Made by a program: the position numbers and the translations under genes
Notes under the pieces: generated by a model
What the model saw: only the letters and a program-made list of their open reading frames with translations
Database searches by the model: none
What the model was told of the DNA's origin: nothing
Origin: Voacanga thouarsii
Lineage: Eukaryota > Streptophyta > Magnoliopsida > Gentianales > Apocynaceae
NCBI GenBank assembly: GCA_026120185.1
Contig: JANUWF010001101.1
Location: 6,016,001 to 6,080,000, forward strand
Length of the DNA: 64,000 nucleotides
Direction: 5' to 3'
Shown: one piece after another, positions 39,001 to 49,600 of the stretch
Layout: each line of letters begins with the position of its first letter
Position numbering within the stretch: position 1 is the first letter of the stretch

Positions 39001-39697
39001 TGCTCTATGCAATACTACTATCCATCTGCACTTTGTTCTGTTGAAGTCAACTCAAATGGAAATTATTATCTCTTATTGGATTTTTTTTTTAATATGTTTA
39101 TTCTAGGACTTTAGCTGTGAAAGAACATATTAAATTAGAGTTGTTTCATTTTAAAATTGGCAGTTCTATGACATTAACATTTAATTGCGAAGAAAATCTA
39201 TCAGAATCTTATTCTTTTGTAATGCATACAAATCTGTCTTCCCTTACCTTCCAGTGAATGAGTGGGCAAAATATTGCTTTCCTATTGTAGCAAAAGATTT
39301 TGACATATAGCCACGATGATGATAGGCTACATGTGACTTCAATGACTTGGTTCACTAAAAATTCCCTCAGAAGTCTACAGCATTCTGAGATCATTCTGTG
39401 CCCACAATCGAGTAACTTTTTGTTCATAAAGATCAGAAAATTCAAAGGTAATAGAACTAAATATTGTTTTGACTAGACATTCTGTATATGATTGATAAAC
39501 AATACCCTTTCTCCAGGTCATGGGATCATTAAATATTCCCAAGTAATGAACATCTTTCTGAATTTAATAAACTATCCGATTTATTAATTATAACCTTTAC
39601 ATGGTTTCTGTAACCTCTTTCTTCACATGTTGATCATGACATTCACATTCCTTTAATAACTAGTTCTTGAACACAAATTAACATTCACATCGCTTCT
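39001..39697. other. Intergenic region between copies A and B
   Basis: Lies downstream of gene A and upstream of pseudogene B. On the minus strand it has a TTGACT W-box-like word about 50 bp before the B start codon; no clear TATA box. No other gene seen. Confidence 0.45.
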
Positions 39698-39939
39698 TCA
39701 ACGGCTTTCTCTGTGCTTATAGTAATCAACTAACCGTAGAGAACCTTCTTCATGTGTGACTAGTTGCTTCAGTCGATACAGCAGCAATTCGAAATCATCT
39801 TGACTTTTAAGCAGGGAAACGCGTACAAAACGGTCTTCAACGTTGAACTTGCTGCCCGCTCGACCAATGATGTTTGCTGCCTCGAGTACTGCAGTACAAT
39901 TTGTATCCTCTTCTCTTTCACATTTCAACCATGCATAAG
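39698..39939 (-). CDS. Exon 5 of copy A
   Basis: 242 bp, from AYAWLKCEREEDTNCTAVLE to the TGA stop. The acceptor (ATGGCAG, then CTTATG) restores the family motif PSPAYAWLKC across the junction. It contains the C-terminal Arg of DRFVRVSLLK, which binds the substrate carboxylate in related aminotransferases. Confidence 0.88.
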
Positions 39940-40587
39940 CTGCCATCAATATTGAACTCTTAGTGTTAAAGGTTTCTGTGAGAATCAATGCGCCTCATGA
40001 TATTTTTCTTCTGATCATCCACATATAGAAAGGAACTGTAGAAATATAAATCTGGAGTTGGAATCACCTGGAGATGGTTCTCTAACTTCGTTGAAATAGG
40101 TGCAGTATTGAGGGGAAATTTCTTGATGGCTAAACTGTTTTGACATTGATATGATCTTGTCCAACTTATCCCAGCGGTCCTTCATTCTTTTGTATCCAAA
40201 ATCAAAGAATTCCTTTCCGTCATCTTTAATTATTACTTTCATAAGCTTCAAAGCCCTCAATTGAGCATCCCTTGAGATGCCCATCTCAGACAGACCGATA
40301 TATATCAGCATTCTATCATATACATTCTTATCCTTTATTATTGCCCATCTGCGCACATGCACAGCACAAATAAAAATTTGCCCAAGGTTGCTAGGAGCAT
40401 GTTGATAACAGGGAATTTAGCTATGGAAATGGTCTTAAAACTAGTGATCGAGTTTAGAACATCTTATTAGAAAAGAAAAGGTCATAAGCATGCAGTCTAA
40501 AACAATTATGCACACTATGGGCACTAAGAAAGACAACCATTGCATTGAATGCCTGATTTAATTTCGTGTGTGTGTTTGTGTCTATAT

Positions 40588-40634
<47 letters not shown>

Positions 40635-43600
40635 ATTGATAAGCAAATTTAGCTATGATAAGCAATTAGCAAGTGAAACTGGGCAAATCAGTATGGCTTT
40701 GAAATTACCCAAATCTACTTCCAGCATGGCCAGTGACTTTAGAGAGAGTGAAGATCACGACATCTTCATCTGCAGGAGCAGGAATTGCAGTAAAATGAGG
40801 CCAATAATAGGCGTGGTCATTGATGCTCCTTGCAGAAGGGCCTTGTACAACTGCTTTCTTCAAATGTCCATCTGGATTATTTGGTGAAGTGACAAACTCA
40901 ATGATATTCATACTATCTGAATTATTCTTCACTAGGGATACATCTCCAACGAACTCAAAATTAACGGTCTTGAAGTAGTTTGTTTGTGATTTATAAAGCT
41001 GTGCAAATCAAATCTCAAATTCTTTAATTTTGCAGCGTAAGTTTATCTGAAACAAAGATGAAAAAATTATCAGTTCTAACCGGATAATAAGGAGTAGATG
41101 CAACAACTCTTGCAGGAAAAGATGAGTTTTCCAGAGAAAGTGCATAAACTGCTGCATTGAGAAGATGGGTTGAGCCACCACCAAATAGAATGTGTCTTCC
41201 ATCTGTAACTGCATTTTTGGCAATGGCATGTAATTTGCGAATGTGATTAATTAGTTCTTGCGAGATGAAGGTGTGGTGATCTGCAAATGTGTAGCTCATC
41301 CGGTGCCAACCGGCTACTAGGAGTGCACTGCTAGCAGCATTTTGCATCCAGAAGGGCTCCAAGAACAAAGGATCGCCACTGCATTCAGACATGTATATCC
41401 ATTACTTTTAAATTCTAATGGAAAACCAGGAGGATGATGTAAACTAGAAACTTATTAAACAGAATTAATCCAACACACCATAGAATTTGCTTTCTAAACT
41501 TTGCTGATTCTAGAATTAGAATACTGCCATCCCACACAACTACCAGTTCCACACGAGACCAAATCAGAGATTGCCCAAAAACAAAAGAAAATAACAAGAA
41601 CAAAGGAACGGGCGAAAAGGGTATATAGAATCTAGGATCCAGTGCCATGCAATCTCATGATGCAAATTGTACAGTAATATATGTACAATTTACAAAGTTA
41701 TACAGTATATTTATAAAAGTATGTGCAAAAAGTTAAAACAACAAAAATAAGGTCTGCATAAAAATAGAGTTTATTGCAACTTACTCTTATTAAGTTTGGG
41801 AGTAGTGGAATTTTAATATCATACATTATAAAAAAAGTACTAGAAATTCATTGATCGATAATCAATGATGGAATTGACTAACGTAAGTCATTTTTACAAT
41901 AAAATATTTACTTTACTTATACTAATTTTAAGATGTCCAAAATAACTTTTTAGTGAAAACTTACACATGAAATATTTGTAGACCAATAGTGTTTTTTTTT
42001 TTTTTGTAACTTTTGATATAAAAATACTATTATTCTAACTTAATAGGATAAAATGCAACAAAAATATAAACTAAAGCTTCAATCAAGTTCTTGAAATCAC
42101 ATTCATCATATACAGTTATGTTAAGACCTAAATACGATCCAAATTCAAGTATAACAGTCGCAAAATAAAATTTATGAAATTCTACTAATATTTTCTTCCA
42201 AAAAAAAAAAGATAAAGCCACCAAAAAAATTATCAATTGCCCTGAAAAATCATCATCTTTGCCTTTTTTTTAAAAGAAAAATGTTGGTATAATTTCGTGA
42301 TCTTATTTGGGGCTTGTTACGTATTTAGGTTTTAGTAAAGTTATATATGATATGTCTAATTTGAAAAAGTTTATTAAAATTTTAGTTTTGTTATGAATAT
42401 TTTAAAATTATTGGAAACTCCATTAATTAGTGGAGGCTCCACTAATTATGGATTTATGTAAATAATTAGAGAAGATTTTTATGGATGTCCACCATTTAGT
42501 AGAGACACCACTAATTAAGATTAGTGGAATATGATGTATGCCATGATGTAATCCACTAATTAGAGCTCTATAAATAGAGCTATTCTCTAAGCTTGTAAGA
42601 CACAATTATTTTGTGAAAGATAAATTAGTGAAAGAAAGATTAGAAAAAATTGTGAGAGAAAAGAAAGAGAGAAATTCTTGTGCAAAGAATAGTTAGAGTT
42701 TTATTAGTGTGTAGATTTTATTCTAACACTACCTAAATTTTATAACACGTTATCAGCACGAGTCTCTACCGGTACAAAAGCCAGAAGACTAAGCACGAGT
42801 TCCTGCCGTTACCAAAGCCAAAAGACAGGTACGTGTTTATTGATCTCTATGGCTAACCTCGCTAAACTCGAATTTGTAGCCCTTGATATTTTTGGAAAAA
42901 ATTATATGTCATGGGTTCTCGATGCAAAAATGCATCTAAATGCTAAAGGCCTTAGTGAAACTATTCAAGTAAATAACAGTGCATCTGCACAACACAAGGC
43001 TAAAGCTTTGATTTTTATTCGTTGTCATCTCGATGAAAATTTGAAAATGGAATATCTTACCGAAAAAGATCCATATGTCCTGTGGGTAAATTTAAAAGAA
43101 AGATTTGACCACCTGAAGATGGTCGTACTACTCACTGCACGGTATGAATGGTTGCACTTGAGATTGCAAGATTTTAAAACCGTGAATGAATATAGCTCCG
43201 CAATGTATAAAATTACATTTCAGTTAAAATTATGCGGAGAAAAAGTGACTGATGAAGATATGTTGGAGAAGACATTCTCCACCTTTCATGCCTCGAATAT
43301 TGTCCTGCAGCAACAGTATCGAGAAAAATGGTATACAAAATTTACAGATTTAATTACTGCCCTCCTCATTGCAGAGAAAAATAATGAGTTATTATTGAGA
43401 AATCATGAAGCCAGACCAACTGGCTCAACAGCACTCCCTGAAGTGAATGTTGTTGGCTCCAGCAGAAGCCATCGTTATAGTCGTGGTCGTGGTTATGGTC
43501 GTAGACACGCTCGATATTTCCCTTATCACAATCATAATCAAACTGTGAGAAATACTGACCACCTGAAGTGGAACAGAAAAGATCATAAGGAAAAAGAAAA

Positions 43601-46600
43601 AGAAATTGAAGAAAAGTATGAGGATATATGTTATAGATGTGGCATGAAAGGTCATTGGTCACGAAACTGTCGTACGGCTAAGCATTTAGTTGAATTATAT
43701 CAAGCTTCATTGTAAAATAAAAATGTGGAAGCAAATTTTTCTCAACATCCAATAAATGATGCTGAGGATGATGATATTGATTCTGAAGATCTTAATATCA
43801 ATATTACCCATATGGATGTATCGGATTTTTTTGAACACCCAGACGGTAGAATGGACCATTTAATTGGTGATGGCAGTGTCCAAAAGAACTAAAGCCTCAC
43901 CCTGATATTTTTTGTATTTTCATTTTCATTCTATTCTAATAATATTTACGTTTGCATATATATATTTGTGTTCAGATGGTTGTTGTTAATGATGATGTAT
44001 GCATTATTGATAGTGGAATTACACACACCATACTAAAAAATGAGAAATATTTTTCTGATCTCAAAATGGGAGAAATAAATATTTATATGATAAACGGTAG
44101 TGCAAATGTGATTGAGGGCTCCGGAAGAGCTAGTATATTGTTGCCTAAAGGAACAACAATTATTATTGATAAGGCACTATTTTCCTCAAAATTCAGAAAA
44201 AATTTATTGAGTTTTAAAGATATCCGCAGAAATGGGTATCATGTTGAAACAAATGAGGAAAATGGGATTGAACATCTTTTTATTACTCAAATGCATTTGG
44301 GTAAGAAATCTGTATTAGAAAAACTGCTGTCTTTTTCTACTGGCCTATATTTTGTAAAAATACGTACAATTGAAATTTATCATCTATTAAACCAGAAGTT
44401 TACTGATCCTATTACTTTTAGCATTTGGCATGACCAGTTGGGTCATCCGGGATCTACCATGATGAGAAGAATCATTGAGAATACACATGGTCATCCTTTA
44501 AAAAATAAAAAGATATTAACATCAGAAAAATTCGTATGTACGGCATGTTCCCTAGGAAAATTAATTGTTAAACCATCACCAGTAAAAGTAAGAACTGAAA
44601 GTCCTACATTTCTCGAACGGATTCACGGAGATATTTGTGGACCTATTGATCCACCATGTGGACCGTTCAAATATTTTATGGTCTTAATTGATGCATCATC
44701 CCGATGGTCACATGTATGTTTATTATCTACTCGCAACCTGGCGTTTGCGAGATTACTTGCTCAGATAATTAAATTACGAGCACAATTTCCTGACCATCAC
44801 ATTAAAAATATCCGTTTGGATAATACTGGTGAATTTTCATCACATGCTTTTGATACATATTGCATATCACTTGGGATTAATGTTGAACATCCTGTAGCTC
44901 ATGTTCACACACAAAATGGTCTTGATGAATCTTTGATTAAACGATTACAATTAATTGTTAGACCATTATTAATGAAAACAAATCTCCCAACATCTGCCTG
45001 GGGACATGCTATTCTACATGCTGCAACACTTGTACGTATAAGACCAACTAGTTATCATAAATTCTCTCATTTGCAATTGACTTTTGGGTCAAAACCAAAT
45101 ATTGCTCATTTAAGAATTTTTGGGTGTGCTGTATATATTCCAATTACACCAAACCAACGTACAAATATGGGTCCTCAAAGAAGAAATGGGATATACATTG
45201 GATATGATTCTCCCTCTATTATCAGGTATGTTGAACCCCTGACAGGAGATGTATTCACAGCAAGATTTGCTTATTGTCATTTTGATGAATCATTATTCCC
45301 TAAATTAGGGGGAGAACCAAAACAGCATAAAAAGGATCTTGCTTGGACAACATCATTAAATTATCTTGATTCGCGCACAAGCGCATGTGAACTTAAAGTT
45401 CAAAAGATAATTCATTTGCAAAGTATTGCAAATCAAATGCCAGACGCTTTTGTTGACTTCAGAAGAGTTACAAAATCGCATATTCCAGCTATAAATGCTC
45501 CTATTCGAATTGAAGTTCTAGCAGAACAAAATATTATACATATAGCTGTTGAGTCAAAAACACGCCAAAAGCGTGGCCGACCTCTTGGTTCTAAAGATAA
45601 AAATCCTCGAAAGAAAAGAGGATTAAATGATCCAGAAGATCATATTGAAGAAAAGAATGATAAAGACCAAGAGAGAACTGATGACAAAGAACCAGAAGTT
45701 GATGAAAGTAACACTAAAATTTCTATCAATTATACCACTTTCGGTAGAAGTTGGAATCGGATAGAAACTGTTATTGATAATATATTGGCATACAATATAT
45801 CTCTTGATGTTACACAGGATAATGATGATCTTGAACCAATATTAGTTGATGAATGTCGGCATAGAAAAGATTGGCTGCAATGGAAAGATGTGATTCAATC
45901 GGAGTTAAATGCACTGACAAAACGTAAAATCTTCGGACCTGCAGTCCGAACACCAGAAGGTGTAAAACCTGTTGGTTACTAATGGATATTTGTGCGAAAG
46001 CGCAATGAAAAGAGTAAAATCATTCGATATAAAGCGCGATTAGTAGCCCAAGGTTTTTCACAAAGACCAGGTATTGATTATGATGAAACTTATTCTCCTA
46101 TTGTTGATGCTAGTACACTCCGATATCTTATCAGTTTGGCAGTACATGAAAAGATAGATATGCGCCTATTAGATGTTGTTACTGCTTACTTATATGGAAA
46201 TTTATAAAATGATGTTTACATGAAAATCCCCGAAGGATTTCATATGCCTGAAGCATATAAACATTATCCTCATGAAAATTACTCCATCAAGTTGCAGAAA
46301 TCATTATATGGCCTGAAGTAATCTGGGCGCATGTGGTTCACACGTCTTAGTGAATATTTATTGAAAGCGGGATTTAAAAATGACCAGGTATGTCCATGTG
46401 TTTTTATTAAGAAATCTGGTTCTAAATTTGTGATATTAGCTATATATGTTGATGATATTAATCTTATTGGAACTCTTGAAGAGCTCCAAGAAACAATTAA
46501 CTATTTAAAAAGAGAATTCGAAATCAAAGATTTTGGTAAAACCAAATTTTGCCTTAGTTTACAAATTGAACATTTGGAAAGTGGAACATTTATTCATCAA

Positions 46601-49600
46601 TCAACATATACGGCAAAAGTGCTAAAAAGATTTTACATGGACAAAGCACATCCATTGAGTATTCCAATGATCGTCCGATCATTAAATGTGGATAAAGATC
46701 CTTTCCGACCTCAAGAAAATGATGAAGAACTCCTTGGTCATGAACTACCATATCTCAGTGCAATTGGTGCATTGATGTATCTTGCTAATAATACACGACC
46801 TGATATTGCTTTTGCTGTCAATTTATTAGCAAGATTTAGTTCTTCACCAACACGCCGACATTGGAATGGAATTAAACATGTCCTTCGATATCTCCAAGGT
46901 ACAATTGATCTCGGATTATTTTATTCAAATAAAACCAGCCCAACATTGATTGGTTATGCAGATGCTGATTATTTATCTGATCCACATAAAGCACGTTCTC
47001 AAACGGGCTATCTATTTACATGTGGAAATACTGCTATATCATGGCGTTCTACAAAAACAATCTATAGCAGCTACTTCTTCAAATCATGCTGAAATTATAG
47101 CCATTCATGAAGCAAGTCGAGAATGTGTATGGCTAAGATCCATGATTCATTATATCCGAGAAAGTTGTGGATTATCATCGATCAAAGATATTCCAACTCC
47201 TCTTTATGAAGACAATGTAGCTTGCATAGCTCAATTACGAGGAGGATATATTAAAGGAGATCGGACAAAACATATTTCACTAAAATTCTTCTTTACTCAT
47301 GAACTCCAGAAGAAAGGTAAAAATGATGTGCTACAAATTTGGTCATGTGAAAACCTCGCAGATATTTTCACGAAGACTTTACCGACTGCAACATTTGAGA
47401 AGTTGAGATATAAAATCGGTATGCGTCGGTTTAAAGATTTAAAGGAATCATCTCATCAGGAGGAGTACTAAACAGACATATAAAATAGTGTACTCTTTTT
47501 CCTTCACTAGATTTTTTTCCCACTGGAGTTTTATCTAGTAAGATTTTAACGAGGCATATTCTTTATGTAATGAATGGACATCCAAGGGGGAGTGTTATGA
47601 ATATCTTAAAATTATTGGAAACTCCATTAATTAGTGGAGGCTCCACTAATTATGGATTTATGTGAATAATTAGAGAAGATTTTTATGGATGTCCACCATT
47701 TAGTGGAGACACCACTAATTAAGATTAGTGGAAGATGATGTATGCAATGATGTAATCCACTAATTAGAGCTCTATAAATAGAGCTATTCTCTAAACTTAT
47801 AAGACACCATTATTTTGTGAAAGAAAGATTAGTGAAAGAAAGATTAGAGAAAATTGTGAGAGAAAAGAAAGAGAGAAATTCTTGTGCAAAGAATAGTTAG
47901 AGTTTTATTAGTGTGTAGTGTGTAGATTTTATTCTAACACTACCCAAATTTTATAACAAGTTTATATATTTGTTGCATATTATCCTATTAAGTTAGGATA
48001 ATAGCACTTTAATACCAAAAAGTTATAAAAAGATATTATAGGTTCACAAATATTTCATGTGTCAAATTTTTTCCACTAAAAGGTTATTTTGAACATTTTA
48101 TAATTAGTATGGATAAAATAGACATTTTATTAGAAAAGTAGATTACGTTAGTCAATGATGGTATTGACTAACAATTAATGAATCTCTAATACTTTTTATA
48201 ATTTATGGTACTAAAGTATCACTACTATCTAATTTAATAGGAGTAAATTACAATAAACTCCACAAAAATATATGCCATCAGGTGTAGCACACTTCACTCT
48301 GATTGGGGCCACGTAATTCGTGTACAAAAATCACGCAACTAATTGACAATTGATATTAAAAGGTTTGAAAATCCGATGGTGGTAAAATGGCCACATGTCA
48401 AAAAAAAAATTAATAGAAGAACGCGTTTTTTGTGCAAAAAACTTATACATCAAATCATATTGTTATTAGTGATGTTCATACAATCACAACTATTTTGACA
48501 AATTATAACTATATTTGTTTAATGTGAGTATTATTTATGTAATTTTGATAATTATTATACTGGCCTTGCAACTTTTGTACACCAAATGATTGCCCAATTT
48601 GGAAGGACTAAGTTGCATCTATTTCCCAGAATCTATAATTAGAAAATCTAGGAACATTCGATTTGTGTAGATTAACATATTAAAAATTTGCAATGTACTG
48701 ATTGTCAGTTGTACTTTCTAACAATACACAAATGTTTAAGAGCAAATTACCTTTTACTTCCCTTTACCATAATATACCTATATATAGTATCCTAATAAGA
48801 TTTTAAAGTCTATCTACTCCCTTCTATTTTAAATTAAAGTCATTATTTTATTCTACAATAATTTATATTGACTTCTCCCAAGATTTCTTTGTACAATAGA
48901 AACCTCTCATCTTATATAAAATTTTTATATTATGGGCATCTATTATTATAAATTTTGTTTATTCTTTCTCTAGAATCAACAATATTATACCTTTTTTAAA
49001 AATATATTTTTTAAAATTTTATTTCTAAAAATAAAAATCCCTCTTATTTTTAATATTATATAAATAATATTTCATTTTTATTGTTTTTAATAAGTACTTA
49101 TCAACATATATTTTAAAATAAAAGTGGCACTAATACATATAGAGCCTTCAAACATAAAGATAGAACCAAAAAATATGCCCTACTAGAATCTTGAATAATG
49201 CAAAAACTATCATTCAGTTAATATTAAGCAATAGTCTTGGTTGAACAAGAAAAAATAATTTTGTCAAAAAATGTTTTCAACTTTTCCTACGATTTAGATA
49301 AATCTATCAATGATTTAATTTACACACGTCCTTTCTTAAATGTTATGTAGAAATAAATATCTTTTTTCTCTAATGGGTAGAAAAAATTAATAATATTTAC
49401 TACTAAAAAGTAACGGTAGGGGAAGCCAATATAAATTTTAAATAAAAGAAATGGTCTAATTATATATAGAATTCTTAAAGAAGGTAAATGTAAATTACAG
49501 TATAATAAATTAACAATTTCACCTTTTAGCATAAAGTAGGAGGGAATAAAAGGTGAATTTTGAAAGCTTAAAATAATAAAGAGTAAGCATGATGTAGGAA

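Larger units (their letters stand above)
42389..47958 (+). mobile_element. Ty1/copia LTR retrotransposon, copy 2, near-complete
   Basis: A 5.57-kb plus-strand element of the same family as 6316-11578: 5' LTR 42389-42747, gag, spacer, protease, integrase, RT, RNase H, polypurine tract, 3' LTR 47593-47958, AGTTT target duplication. By hand count the LTRs differ at about 12 positions plus a 7-bp indel, so it is older than copy 1. Nevertheless it keeps the better coding interior, spoiled by a few nonsense codons and one frameshift. It sits in intron 1 of gene A, antisense to that gene. Confidence 0.97.

Noticed and set aside
43366..43662. Minus-strand frames of 98 and 76 codons
   Set aside because: Antisense shadows of the gag coding sequence of copia copy 2.
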